DNA from: G963665495 sp963665495
Lineage (GTDB): Bacteria > Desulfobacterota > Desulfovibrionia > Desulfovibrionales > Desulfovibrionaceae
Direction of reading: 5' to 3'
Length of the DNA stretch: 64,000 nucleotides
Assembly: GCA_963665495.1 (NCBI GenBank)
Contig: OY762289.1
Coordinates: forward strand, 5,704,001 to 5,768,000
Positions 45,559-54,778 of the stretch are shown here, piece by piece. Position 1 is the first letter of the stretch, and the number at the start of each line of letters is the position of its first letter. The position numbers and the translations under genes were made by a program. The notes beneath the pieces are model-generated. The model was not told the origin of the DNA. It did no database searches and was given only the letters and a program-made list of their open reading frames with translations.

Positions 45559-46539
45559 TCAGGGGCCGTTCTCTTTGGTCGCTTTGAAAAAAGTTTCCGT
45601 GTCCTGCTCGATGGCAAAGATGCGTTGTTCTTCGAGCAGGGACGCCAGTGCGCGTGCTATCTCGTCTTCAGGTTCGCGGAGCGCGGCTGCGAGCTGGCTT
45701 TTGCTCTGGGCTCTGCGCGTAACGGAGTGCAGAATGGCAGCAGCCAGGTCCGGCATGTCCGCAAGCTGTTGTTGAGAAGACGCGGGGGGGAATTTTTCGC
45801 CTTGATTCTGTTGCGCCTGGGCGGAGGGAGCAGTCGCATGTCTGTTGAGCTGCTCGCGCCATAGGGCAATCACCGCAGGAGATACGGGAAGGGCGTTGTG
45901 TGCGCCCGGCCTGTTCAGTGTGACGACGTCCACGCGATCGGGCCGCAGGGAGGCGCAATACGCATCCAGGAGCTCCAGTTCCCGTTGCGTATCGTTGATT
46001 CCCTGCAGCAGGAGGACCTCCAGAAAGACTTTGCCCGTGTAGTCGGCGCGAAAGTCCAGCAGGTCCTGGGCCATCCGGGAGAGGTCGATGCCTTGATGCG
46101 GGCGGTTCAGGCGTTGGAAAGCCTGGGGATCGAGCGTGTCCATGGACGGAAGGAGCACGTCGGCCTGCAGCAGGGCGGCGCGTACGTCGGGGTGGCCGAT
46201 CAGTGCCGAATTGGTCAGCACCGCCACCGGGATGTGCGGGAAGAGATTTTTTACACCGGCTATGACTTCCTGGAGTTCGCTGTTCAGACAGGGTTCTCCG
46301 GAGCCGCCCAGGGTGATGTGGTCCGGTTCGCTGCCGGAGTGTTTTTTCCACTGGGCGAGTTCCGCAAGAAGTGTCTTCGCGGGAACATAAGGGGCACGTC
46401 GTAGGGTGTGCGTGACAGTGGGTCCGACCTCACAATAGAGGCAGTCATGGGTGCAAATTTTATTGCCGAGCAGATCAAGGCCGAGCGAGCGGCCAAGCCT
46501 GCTTGAGAGAACCGGACCAAAAATAGTACGAAATTCCAT
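45559..46539 (-). CDS. Radical SAM protein with C-terminal winged helix
   Basis: A 326-aa protein. Radical SAM cluster C29-x3-C33-x2-C36 (CTHDCLYCEVG), SAM-binding GGSGEP. It resembles the family of MoaA/NifB-like radical SAM proteins with a DNA-binding-like tail (QLADMPDLAAAILHSVTRRAQSKSQLAAALREPEDEIARAL region, about 245-315). The reaction is unknown. First certain gene of the long minus-strand series; a short Cys-rich frame ends only 4 bases upstream of its ATG. Confidence 0.85.
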   Translation of the reverse strand: MEFRTIFGPVLSSRLGRSLGLDLLGNKICTHDCLYCEVGPTVTHTLRRAPYVPAKTLLAELAQWKKHSGSEPDHITLGGSGEPCLNSELQEVIAGVKNLFPHIPVAVLTNSALIGHPDVRAALLQADVLLPSMDTLDPQAFQRLNRPHQGIDLSRMAQDLLDFRADYTGKVFLEVLLLQGINDTQRELELLDAYCASLRPDRVDVVTLNRPGAHNALPVSPAVIALWREQLNRHATAPSAQAQQNQGEKFPPASSQQQLADMPDLAAAILHSVTRRAQSKSQLAAALREPEDEIARALASLLEEQRIFAIEQDTETFFKATKENGP

Positions 46540-46543
46540 GCAA

Positions 46544-46860
46544 TCATTCCAGCTTCGACGGGGGCGCGAAGTTCCGGCCCTGGGGACGGCTATTCGCTGG
46601 ACAGAATAAATACTGTTTCCTGAATCCCGGTCTTGTACGGAAATCGATCAGAGAGCAGTCCGGCTGTCGGCACAGGCAAAAGCCGGCGCGCGGATGCTTT
46701 TTCAGCGCCGTAAGCCTTGCTCGGTGGTATGCACACGTACGCAAACGGTGCAATCTGCCGGGACAGCGTCCCAAATCGACCTGCAACAAAACGGGGAGTT
46801 CGCGAACAGTGCGTATTTCCGGTGTGAGAGGCTGGAAATCGAAGCAGGGCACAGTTGAAG
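46544..46860 (-). other. Possible short Cys-rich gene or gene remnant
   Basis: An open frame ending 4 bases before the radical SAM start contains a Cys-dense segment: GRCPGRLHRLRTCAY, then AGFCLCRQPDCSLIDF, then QYLFC. FCLCRQPDCSLIDF resembles the F-C-x2-P-x-C-x-V/I-x-F segment of CopZ-type zinc/2Fe-2S domains, but the expected upstream CPxCG is missing. No good start codon or ribosome site was found, and an overlapping frame also looks partly coding, so a decayed gene is as likely as a real one. Confidence 0.3.
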
Positions 46861-47304
46861 CCAGCGCTGCCGCAATCGAATTCGTGTTCCTGAAGACGGA
46901 TGCCCGTATACCCGGCCGGTTTCCCTGCTTATGGCCGGATTCCTGAACGCGAACGCCTCCGCATGGAAGCGTTATTGTTAACAGGACGGGCAGCGCCCTG
47001 GTTCGCGACGGATAGCCGGATTGAGCCCGAAACGGTCCTTGACCGAGGCGCAAAACCTGCATCTGGAGCGAGCCAGAGGTAAAAGTTATGTTCTCAACCG
47101 GAAGTTACCCCCGCCAGTACGTCAGTATATGCTTGAAATAGTATGCTGATAGACTCGATGGGTCAAGAGGGTGGGAACAAAAGTTCCTGCGGTTGTTCCT
47201 ATTTTGTGCGTGGCTACAGGGTTTTAACTATAGTAAAAAGTATTTTTTCCCTTTTCTGAAAGGGGTGCAACCCGTTTTGGAGGTATTTCTATCAGGAAGC
47301 GCCG
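46861..47304. other. Gap between the radical SAM series and the diguanylate cyclase
   Basis: No convincing gene. A 60-codon plus-strand frame (46900-47082) lacks support. GGAAC-aaaa-GTTCC near 47178 is a small hairpin. 47215-47260 is AT-rich and could be a promoter or the end of the GGDEF gene transcript. Confidence 0.35.
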
Positions 47305-48243
47305 TCATTGTCCGGATTGTTTTGCAGAATTCGCCGCAAACGCCTGGTTGCGGCCGTTTTGTTTCGCCTGATACAAGGCCTTGTCGGCCAGGTCGATCAG
47401 GTCTTCCGGCATCAGTTCGTCCGTTGGGATGATTGAGGCCACCCCAAGGCTGACGGTTACGTGGGGTGCCACAGGCGAGCTTTCATGAGGCAGTTGCAGC
47501 GAAAAGATGTTCTCACGCATCTGCTCGGCAACTTGCAGCGCACCCGTGTCGTCGGTCAGAGGGAGCAGTGCGACGAATTCCTCTCCTCCGTAGCGGGCGA
47601 GCAGGTCTGCGGCGCGCAACAGAGTGCCGTGTCCGAGTTTTTTGGCCACAAGGCGCAGGCAGTTGTCCCCTTCCAGGTGCCCGTAAGTGTCGTTGTAGGC
47701 CTTGAAATGATCCACATCGGCCATGATGACGGCCATGGAGGTGGCACTGCGCTTGTTGCGCCGCCACTCCAACTCGTAGCGTTCGTCAAAAAAACGTCTG
47801 TTGGGCAATCCCGTGAGGCCGTCCAGGTTGGCCAGATTCTTGAGCAGTTCCGTCTGATGGCGCAAACGCAGGTGAGTTTTGACCCGGGCCTTTACCACGG
47901 GGATACGGAAGGGTTTGACGATGTAGTCCACCGCGCCCAGTTCGAATCCGCGTGTCTCGTCTTCCGCCGCGTCCAGGGATGTGATGAAAATGACGGGAAT
48001 GTCGCGGCTGAACAGGTCTTCCTTGAGGCTGCGCAGGACCTCAAAGCCATTGGAATCCGGCATGAGCACGTCCAGAAGGATCAAATCCGGCTGATGCTCC
48101 TTAACCAGTTCGAGGGCGCGCGTACCGCTGGTCGCCGCGATGACCTCGTGTTCCTGGCGCAGGGCTTCCCCCAGGATTTTGATATGCTGCGGCACATCGT
48201 CGACGATAAGAATTTTAAATTTGCGGTCAATATCAAAGGACAT
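47305..48243 (-). CDS. Response regulator with GGDEF output (diguanylate cyclase, PleD-like)
   Basis: A 312-aa protein. Receiver at about 8-125 (ILIVDDVPQ; phospho-Asp in DLILLDVLMPDS; FITSLD; YIVKPF). GGDEF domain at about 145-305: LTGLPNRRFFDE, active site RYGGEEF, and the I-site R-x2-D (RAAD) five residues before it, so product inhibition by c-di-GMP is expected. It follows the hybrid kinase by 10 bases, forming a kinase-to-c-di-GMP pair. Confidence 0.93.
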   Translation of the reverse strand: MSFDIDRKFKILIVDDVPQHIKILGEALRQEHEVIAATSGTRALELVKEHQPDLILLDVLMPDSNGFEVLRSLKEDLFSRDIPVIFITSLDAAEDETRGFELGAVDYIVKPFRIPVVKARVKTHLRLRHQTELLKNLANLDGLTGLPNRRFFDERYELEWRRNKRSATSMAVIMADVDHFKAYNDTYGHLEGDNCLRLVAKKLGHGTLLRAADLLARYGGEEFVALLPLTDDTGALQVAEQMRENIFSLQLPHESSPVAPHVTVSLGVASIIPTDELMPEDLIDLADKALYQAKQNGRNQAFAANSAKQSGQ

Positions 48244-48253
48244 GAAGTTCTCT

Positions 48254-51200
48254 CTATTCTTCCGGATTTGCCGCGGTAAAGGCCATCAGCGTTTCGATGT
48301 GTTCCAGCGCGGCTTTGAAATCAAAAATAGCCAGAGCCTGTTCCAGTTTGTCCAGGGCGGGGGGCCTGTTTGCCCGCGGGTAATGAGATATGAGGTCCTT
48401 TAGGGGTTTATCTACATCCAAAAGGTTCTGTCGTGCAAGCTCCTGCAGCGTAAGCAGCAAACGCTGGATCTCTTCCCGGCATTGCTCCGGCGGGCAGGCC
48501 GGAGATTCTTCAGGTTCCTCGCTGCGTATTCGGGAGATGCTTTCCTGCACCTGCTCCATGGAGGCCATGAGTTTGGTGACGAGTTCCTGAGGCGGTGCGG
48601 TTTCGTGCCGCAGCAGGGCATGTATTTCGCGCGACAACTCGAACACGCCTGTGATGCCGAGGTTGCCGGAGGCCCCTTTGAGCGCGTGAATGATTTCCAG
48701 CGCAGCGCCCAGCCGCCCGGCTTCGAGAGATTGCTCCAGGCGCGTGGGCGTTTCCTGGAACATTTTGATGAAATCCTCCAGCAGCGACGCGTAGAGCGTC
48801 CGGTTGCCCGAAAGATGTGAAAGGCCTTTTACCGCGTCAATACCGGGCAGGTTGAAAAGAACCTCGGACTCGCTGTCCTGCGGGGTGATCGGTGCGGAGG
48901 CCGTACTGGTGATACGTTTTTTTTCGGGCAGCCATTTGTTCAGCTCGTCATAGAGCTGTGCCGGCTCAACGGGCTTGGAGAGAAAGGCGTTCATGCCCTG
49001 TCCGAGGCTTAGTTCCCTGTCTTCACTTGTCGCATGGGCGGTCATGGCCAGGATGGGAAGTTCGGTGTAATGGGCGTCCTGGCGTATCAGACGCGTGGCC
49101 TGGAAGCCGTCCATCTCGGGCATCTGAATATCCATGAGCACGGCATCGACAGCGGGGGTAACCCGCAGCAGATTCAGAGCCTCGCGTCCGTTTTGCGCCA
49201 GTACGACCTCTATGCCGGACTGTTCGAGCAGTTCTCTGGTGATCTGCTGGTTGATGGGGTTGTCCTCGGCGACCAGCACGGTGACGTTTTCCCAGCGCGG
49301 AATGGCCTGCTGGGAAGTGCTTTTTGCCCTGGGCCGGACCAGCGAGGGCTGAACGGCATGGCGCAGCGCCTCCTGCATGGCGTAATCATGCAAGGGTGTT
49401 ATCGCAAATGCGTCAGCCCTGGCCGCTTGCAGCACGTCTTCGGCATTTTCCGGGGCTACCGCGTGGAACAGAAGCAGGGTGAGAATCTTGGGCGAGCGCT
49501 GCTTTAAATTATGACAGAGTTCCCTGGCGTTCATGTCAGGGAGTTCGTTGTCCACAAGAACCAGCCTGATGTCCGGGGTTGCTCCGAAACGCTGACTCGC
49601 TTCGAATCCGCCTGCCGCCGTGTGCACGCCAAGGCCGAACCCCTGGAGATAGGTGGCGATGCAGGTGCGGGTCTGGGAGCCGGCGGCGACCACCAGAGCC
49701 TCTTTCCCGCGGATTTTTTCAGGCAGGGGCGGCAGCGGGGAATCCTGAATTTCCGGACGCCCGAAGCTGACGTTGAAAACAAATTCGCTGCCTTTGCCTT
49801 GAGTGCTTTTCACGCGTATGGATCCATCCATATGCTCCACCAGAAGCTTGCAAATGGCCAGCCCCAGTCCAGTCCCCCCGAATTTGCGGGTCATGGATTC
49901 GTCGGCCTGAGAAAAAGCGCTGAACAACCTTTGCTGCTGCTCCTCTGAAATACCAATGCCGGAATCGCGTATGCTGAATTCCAAAGTGGCTGTGGTCCGG
50001 TTCATTTCCAGTGGACGTATGGAGAGCAGCACAAAGCCCTTTTCAGTAAATTTGACGGCATTGTTGATGAGGTTGATGCAGATTTGCTTCAACCGCAATG
50101 CATCGCCCACGAATTGATCCGGCATGTTGGGTTCCACACAGAAGCTGAGTTCAATATCTTTGCTTCTGGCAGTCAGGGCGATGACATCCGCGATCTGGTC
50201 GAGTGTGTCGCGCAGGCTGAATTCTTTTTGCTCCAGTACGAGTTTGCCTGCTTCGATTTTGGAGAAGTCCAGAATGTCGTTAATCAGGTGCAACAGCAAC
50301 TTGGCTGAAGAGTGCAGTTTTTGTAAATAATCCTGCTGCTTAGGGGTGAGTTCGGTCCGCAGGGCCAATTCTCCCAAGCCGATGACCGCATTCAGTGGCG
50401 TACGGATTTCATGGCTCATCCGGGCGAGAAAATGGCTTTTTTCCGTGTTGGCGCGGCGCAGATCGGTTTCCAGCTTTTTGCGTTCGTCGATATCCTGAAA
50501 CATTCCCGAAAGTCTGACGGCCTTGTCGCCTTCAAAATGCGCGCTGCCCATGGCCCGCACCCAGAGCAGCCTCCCTTTGGCAGTGGTAAGCTGCATTTCG
50601 AAATCGTAGGAACCTCCCTCCGTTACGATTCTGTCCAAGGCCTGACTGAGGATCTTTCTGTTTTCAGGCGTATAGAAATCCACCGCATTTTCCACAGTGG
50701 GGACGAAATCCGCGTCCACTTCGTGGATGGCGTAGACAACGTCGGTCCATTCCAGGGTGTTGGTCCGCAGGTCCAGTTCCCAGCCGCCGAGACGGGCCAT
50801 CTCCTGCGTAACGGTCAGCAGGTGGCGGTGTTTCTCCAGGGCCTCTTCCACAGTGCGCCGGTCCGTGATGTCCCGTACGCTGCCCAGCGCATACCATTTT
50901 CCAGCATGCTTAAAAGAAGCAACGGCGCGTTCCGCGGGAAAAAGGGAGCCGTCTTTGCGCAAGGCCTCGAAAACCTGGACGTTGCCGATGACGTCGCCTT
51001 GTCCCGTTGAGGCAAATGATTCAAGCCCGCGGTAGGCATCCGCATGGTATTTCTGCGGAGCGATAAGTACGTGGAGGTCGTTGCCCAGCGCTTCCTCCTG
51101 GGAATAACCGAAGATGGTTTCCGCGGCTGGACTCCAGAACAGAACTTTGTCGTCGGTATCGATCATGATCAGGGCATCGTGGCTGGCCTCAGCCATGGCC

Positions 51201-52393
51201 AGGAGCCGGGCTTCTTTTTCCCGCAGCGAGTCTTCCACATTTTTGCGCGAAGTAACGTCCACGGCCACTGCCAGAAATCCATTGACCTTGCCTTCTGCGT
51301 CTTTGAGCGCGTTGACGGTCAATTCCACCACCAGCCTCCGGCCTGTTTTGGTGATAAGCGTCCATTCGCTGGTTTCCTGTCTTCCCTGGAGCGGTGCCAG
51401 TCTGAAAACGCTCAGGGGATCGTCCGCGTCGGCGTGTACATCCGTGAGGGCGGACTGGGCTTTGGCGATCTCTTCCGGGGCATGAAAAAGCAAGGGAGTA
51501 TGTTTGCCGATGAGTTCGTCGGCTGCGTATTCCAGCAGGGCTTCTGCTCCCGGATTGAAAAGACGGATGGTGCCGTCGTTGTCAGTGGCGATGATGGCGA
51601 CGCCCACTGCCGCGTCGAGCACTGTTTCCAGGTAGGTTTTGTTATCCAGCAATCCGGCTTCGGCTTGTCTGCGCAGTTCGACCTCTGAACTGAGCGTACG
51701 GTTTCCCTGTTCGAGTTGCTCCAGGCTGATGCGCAGGTCTTCGGCCTGGGCTTCCAATTCGTGGCGCTGCCTGCAGAGAATTTTCAAAGTTGGTTTAAGC
51801 AGAAAAAACCAGTCCACAAAAAGTAAGAGGACGATGGCACCTAAAAAAAAGAATTGCAGGCGAAAACTATTAGCGGCGAGTTGCTTTCCGGCTTTTTCAA
51901 AGCGAATTACCTCAGCTTCAAGCGCTTGCAATAGGGGTTCCGCTCTTGAAGACAATTCTATGACCAGCCGGGTTCGCTCTTTTCCCGGTATCGAATCCGG
52001 GAGGGTTGGCAGAGAGCGTACCAAAGCCAGATACGGGGGTAACAGATCTGTCTCGGTTGTACGGGGAGCGAGGTTTTCCTGCGGCTTGACGTGATATTTG
52101 TTTATGAACCGAAGCAGGGCACGGTGCCCTTCTTCCATCGCCTCAGCGGTTTGAAAGAGGATTTCGGCGTTTTGATTCTGAGTAATCGCTCCGCTGGGGT
52201 GGAGGTATTCCTGGCCGTAGGCCAGAAGTCGTTGCGACAGCATGCGCTGGCGTCCCGCGCGGTTGATGATTTCCGTGAATTCCTGTTCCTCAGCGAGCAT
52301 GCGGCGTCCGGAAAAAAATCCCGCCAGCACGGTAACGAGAATTAAGGACAGTACGGCCAGGTGTTTAGCGGCAAGAGAGCGGGCTTCCGTCAT
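48254..52393 (-). CDS. Membrane hybrid histidine kinase, PilJ-like sensor, PAS3-HisKA-HATPase-REC2-Hpt
   Basis: A 1379-aa sensor kinase. TM1 about 11-28, periplasmic four-helix sensor about 29-175 with the PilJ/NarX-type signature INRAGRQRMLSQRLL, TM2 about 178-199, coiled coil to 245, PAS domains at about 255-380, 390-510 and 525-640, HisKA with H661 in MSHEIRTPLNAV, HATPase, a first receiver that looks degenerate (VLVDNELPD but no acidic pair), a second intact receiver (VLVAEDNPINQQ, VLMDIQMPEMDG, FLSKPV) and a C-terminal Hpt (HALKGASGNLG). ATG at 52393 with GGAGG upstream; an open frame extends to 52567. It probably feeds the adjacent GGDEF response regulator. Confidence 0.93.
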   Translation of the reverse strand: MTEARSLAAKHLAVLSLILVTVLAGFFSGRRMLAEEQEFTEIINRAGRQRMLSQRLLAYGQEYLHPSGAITQNQNAEILFQTAEAMEEGHRALLRFINKYHVKPQENLAPRTTETDLLPPYLALVRSLPTLPDSIPGKERTRLVIELSSRAEPLLQALEAEVIRFEKAGKQLAANSFRLQFFFLGAIVLLLFVDWFFLLKPTLKILCRQRHELEAQAEDLRISLEQLEQGNRTLSSEVELRRQAEAGLLDNKTYLETVLDAAVGVAIIATDNDGTIRLFNPGAEALLEYAADELIGKHTPLLFHAPEEIAKAQSALTDVHADADDPLSVFRLAPLQGRQETSEWTLITKTGRRLVVELTVNALKDAEGKVNGFLAVAVDVTSRKNVEDSLREKEARLLAMAEASHDALIMIDTDDKVLFWSPAAETIFGYSQEEALGNDLHVLIAPQKYHADAYRGLESFASTGQGDVIGNVQVFEALRKDGSLFPAERAVASFKHAGKWYALGSVRDITDRRTVEEALEKHRHLLTVTQEMARLGGWELDLRTNTLEWTDVVYAIHEVDADFVPTVENAVDFYTPENRKILSQALDRIVTEGGSYDFEMQLTTAKGRLLWVRAMGSAHFEGDKAVRLSGMFQDIDERKKLETDLRRANTEKSHFLARMSHEIRTPLNAVIGLGELALRTELTPKQQDYLQKLHSSAKLLLHLINDILDFSKIEAGKLVLEQKEFSLRDTLDQIADVIALTARSKDIELSFCVEPNMPDQFVGDALRLKQICINLINNAVKFTEKGFVLLSIRPLEMNRTTATLEFSIRDSGIGISEEQQQRLFSAFSQADESMTRKFGGTGLGLAICKLLVEHMDGSIRVKSTQGKGSEFVFNVSFGRPEIQDSPLPPLPEKIRGKEALVVAAGSQTRTCIATYLQGFGLGVHTAAGGFEASQRFGATPDIRLVLVDNELPDMNARELCHNLKQRSPKILTLLLFHAVAPENAEDVLQAARADAFAITPLHDYAMQEALRHAVQPSLVRPRAKSTSQQAIPRWENVTVLVAEDNPINQQITRELLEQSGIEVVLAQNGREALNLLRVTPAVDAVLMDIQMPEMDGFQATRLIRQDAHYTELPILAMTAHATSEDRELSLGQGMNAFLSKPVEPAQLYDELNKWLPEKKRITSTASAPITPQDSESEVLFNLPGIDAVKGLSHLSGNRTLYASLLEDFIKMFQETPTRLEQSLEAGRLGAALEIIHALKGASGNLGITGVFELSREIHALLRHETAPPQELVTKLMASMEQVQESISRIRSEEPEESPACPPEQCREEIQRLLLTLQELARQNLLDVDKPLKDLISHYPRANRPPALDKLEQALAIFDFKAALEHIETLMAFTAANPEE

Positions 52394-52725
52394 GAATAGT
52401 GTTCCTCCGAATATACGGAACAGGGGACAATCGCTGCAGCCAAACAGACGAGGTCCGGCTAAAAGGCGATAAGTAAGCACCATGATACCTGAATAAAAAG
52501 ATAATTGCCACAGTATGAGGCAACATAAGCTGTTCAACAATCCGGCTGGCATCCGGACATTGCCCAAGGGGCGGGTTATGCTGTAGTCTTACGGAAAGGC
52601 GGCAGCTTCCGGACAATCGCTGTTTCCGCCCTGGCCTTTTCGCCGTACGCGTCTTTATATTCAAGCTGGAAAGCGGTATGTATGCACAGTCCTGGCAAGA
52701 GACCCTCAATTAAGGAGAATGTCCG
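52394..52725. other. Divergent promoter region
   Basis: No gene seen. Lies between the hybrid kinase (minus) and the membrane protein (plus) and should hold both promoters. The plus-strand gene has an AAGGAG ribosome site at its end. Confidence 0.4.
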
Positions 52726-53361
52726 ATGGAGAGGAATTATCAAGTTGGAATTGCACCGGATTTAAGCCTGGGTTCACTTCTCGGCCGCAGCTGGAGGATC
52801 TTTAAGGCGAAATTTGGTTTGTGTCTCGGCGGCATGGGCGTTTATCTGCTCATCCAATTGCTGATGAGCATCGGCCCCAAAGACAGCTGGATCGATTCCA
52901 CCCTGCGTATTGCTTCTTTTGTCGTCTCCGGTCCGCTTTCCGCCGGTCTGTATATTTTTTATCTGCGCATTTTTCGTGGGGAAGACGCCAACGTCACGAT
53001 GCTTTTTGAAGGATTCAGCGTTTTTCGCAAGGCGTTTTGCGTATCCTTTTTGATGTTTCTGTTTATTTCTATCGGCATGGTTTTGCTGGTCATTCCCGGA
53101 ATAATTCTTTCCGTGGGATTGTTTCCGGCCATTTTTCTTATTCTGGATGCGGATTATTCGATCAAAGGAACATTACGCAAGTCCTGGGACATGACCCGCG
53201 GGTTTCGCTGGCCGATATTCGTGGTCTGCCTGTTCCTGATTTTCCTGAATCTGATCGGCCTGGCGGCTTTTGGCGTGGGGGTAGTCTTTACCGGAGCCTA
53301 TTCCATGCTGGTTTCCTCTGCAGTCTATGAAGAACTGTTTCAGACCGACAGGTCGCTCTAA
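52726..53361 (+). CDS. DUF975-like integral membrane protein
   Basis: A 211-aa protein with an N-terminal cytoplasmic part (LGSLLGRSWRIFKAKFG) and about five membrane helices (roughly 32-50, 62-88, 104-143 as two, 165-195). The general pattern, with KGTLRKSWDMTRGFRW between helices, is that of the DUF975/glycerophosphoryl-diesterase membrane-domain group. Function unknown. The PFK-2/FBPase-2-like gene follows after 20 bases, probably in the same transcript. Confidence 0.78.
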   Translation: MERNYQVGIAPDLSLGSLLGRSWRIFKAKFGLCLGGMGVYLLIQLLMSIGPKDSWIDSTLRIASFVVSGPLSAGLYIFYLRIFRGEDANVTMLFEGFSVFRKAFCVSFLMFLFISIGMVLLVIPGIILSVGLFPAIFLILDADYSIKGTLRKSWDMTRGFRWPIFVVCLFLIFLNLIGLAAFGVGVVFTGAYSMLVSSAVYEELFQTDRSL

Positions 53362-53381
53362 CCTTTTTCCCGGCGTTGGGT

Positions 53382-54611
53382 ATGAATTACAAGCTGTACA
53401 TAGTCATGGTCGGCCTTCCAGCCAGGGGCAAATCCGTTATTGCCACCAAGATCAAGGAAAACCTGGCCAAGGAAGGCATCCGGGTGGAGGTTTTCAACAA
53501 CGGAAACGTCCGCCGACGCCTGTTGCCCCAGAACACCTCGCATGCGGAATTTTACAATCCTTTCAACGAGGAGTTCAACCGGCTGCGCGAAGAGATCGCT
53601 TTGGTCAATATCTACGAGGCCAAATACTATCTGCGCGGCAACGGCCAGGTGGCTATTCTGGACGCCACCAACGTCAGCAGGCAGCGCCGGCACAAGATTC
53701 GCTGTCATCTGGAAGACCACCCCATCTGCTTTGTCGAATGCGTCAATGAAGACAAAGACCTGGTGCATGCCAGCGTTGAAAGGAAAACAGGGCTGCCCGA
53801 GTTCGCTCATTTAAGCAAGGAACAGGCGTTTCAAAGCCTGATGGAGCGGATCGAATACTACCGCAGCAATTATGACTCCCTGGACGATGAAGCGAATTTC
53901 ATTTCTCTGGATTCACTGAATAACCGCATCCTGAACGAACGCGTCAATGCGGTTTTGCCGTACTATACGCGCGTCCGCGACATCCTGGTTTCGGACTGGG
54001 TCAAAAGCCTGTACCTCGTACGGCACGGTGAGACCGTATACAATACGGAATACCGCATAGGCGGGGATTCGCTGTTGACGGACAAGGGGCATGCCCAGGC
54101 CCACGCTCTGGCCAGGCATTTTCAGGGGATACATCTTCCTTACATCATCCGCAGTGAAAAGCTGCGCTGCAAGCAGATGGTGGCGACGATCACTGAGGAA
54201 CGTCCGGACTGCAACGTGATCACCCTGGGCGAGTTCAATGAAATCGACGCGGGGGTCTGCGAGGGCATGACGTACCAGGAAATCAAGGACAGCATGCCGG
54301 ACGTTTACGCCCAGCGCTCCAGGGATAAATACAATTACGTCTATCCGAATGGCGAAGGCTATGTGACGCTCAAGGATCGGGTCAACCGGGGCATAAAAAA
54401 AGCGCTGTATCTGAGCGGCAATGCGGAGAACATCATGATTGTCGGACATCAGGCCGTAAACCGGATGATTCTGTCGCATTTTCTGTTCAGGCGTACGGAA
54501 GACGTGCCCTACATCTATATTCCGCAAGATCAGTACTTTCACATCATTTCAACGCAGAGCAAGAAGCTGTTCGAATTGAAGCCTTTTTCGGCCTGGCGGC
54601 AGTCTCCCTGA
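53382..54611 (+). CDS. PFK-2/FBPase-2-like bifunctional protein (6PF2K + histidine phosphatase)
   Basis: A 409-aa protein with the domain order of eukaryotic 6-phosphofructo-2-kinase/fructose-2,6-bisphosphatase. Residues 1 to about 205 are the kinase: Walker A GLPARGKS (11-18), NNGNVRRRLL, ILDATNVSRQRR, FVECVNEDKDLV. Residues about 208-400 are the phosphatase: LVRHGETVYNTEYRIGGDS with the catalytic His, SEKLRCKQMV, FNEIDAGVCEGMTYQEI, VGHQAVNRMIL. All main catalytic motifs are visible. Whether it makes fructose 2,6-bisphosphate or uses another sugar phosphate is unknown. ATG at 53382 has a weak ribosome site; TTG at 53376 is an alternative. Confidence 0.9.
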   Translation: MNYKLYIVMVGLPARGKSVIATKIKENLAKEGIRVEVFNNGNVRRRLLPQNTSHAEFYNPFNEEFNRLREEIALVNIYEAKYYLRGNGQVAILDATNVSRQRRHKIRCHLEDHPICFVECVNEDKDLVHASVERKTGLPEFAHLSKEQAFQSLMERIEYYRSNYDSLDDEANFISLDSLNNRILNERVNAVLPYYTRVRDILVSDWVKSLYLVRHGETVYNTEYRIGGDSLLTDKGHAQAHALARHFQGIHLPYIIRSEKLRCKQMVATITEERPDCNVITLGEFNEIDAGVCEGMTYQEIKDSMPDVYAQRSRDKYNYVYPNGEGYVTLKDRVNRGIKKALYLSGNAENIMIVGHQAVNRMILSHFLFRRTEDVPYIYIPQDQYFHIISTQSKKLFELKPFSAWRQSP

Positions 54612-54675
54612 GTCCGGGGCAGCCGTCGCGAGGAATAAGGGAAGTCAATTCCGCAGAGCACAAAATGAGTTGACT

Positions 54676-54716
54676 AAAAGGGGTGGAGGCGTGTGCAACG
54701 CTTTCGCCCTTTTTTT
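54676..54716. terminator. Convergent terminator between the PFK-2-like gene and flagellin
   Basis: An imperfect hairpin from AAAAGGGG to CCCTTTTTTT with inner GGCGT/ACGC pairing. T7 follows on the plus strand; the minus strand has CCCCTTTTAG, so it may serve both genes. Confidence 0.65.
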
Positions 54717-54778
54717 GCGTGTTCCGGCCGAACTCTATTTCCCTTTTTTCAGAAAATGGCGGGGAGTCCTGCCCTGGG

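Noticed and set aside
46861..47304. A c-di-GMP riboswitch near the GGDEF gene
   Set aside because: The conserved GEMM core sequence and its paired elements are not visible on either strand.
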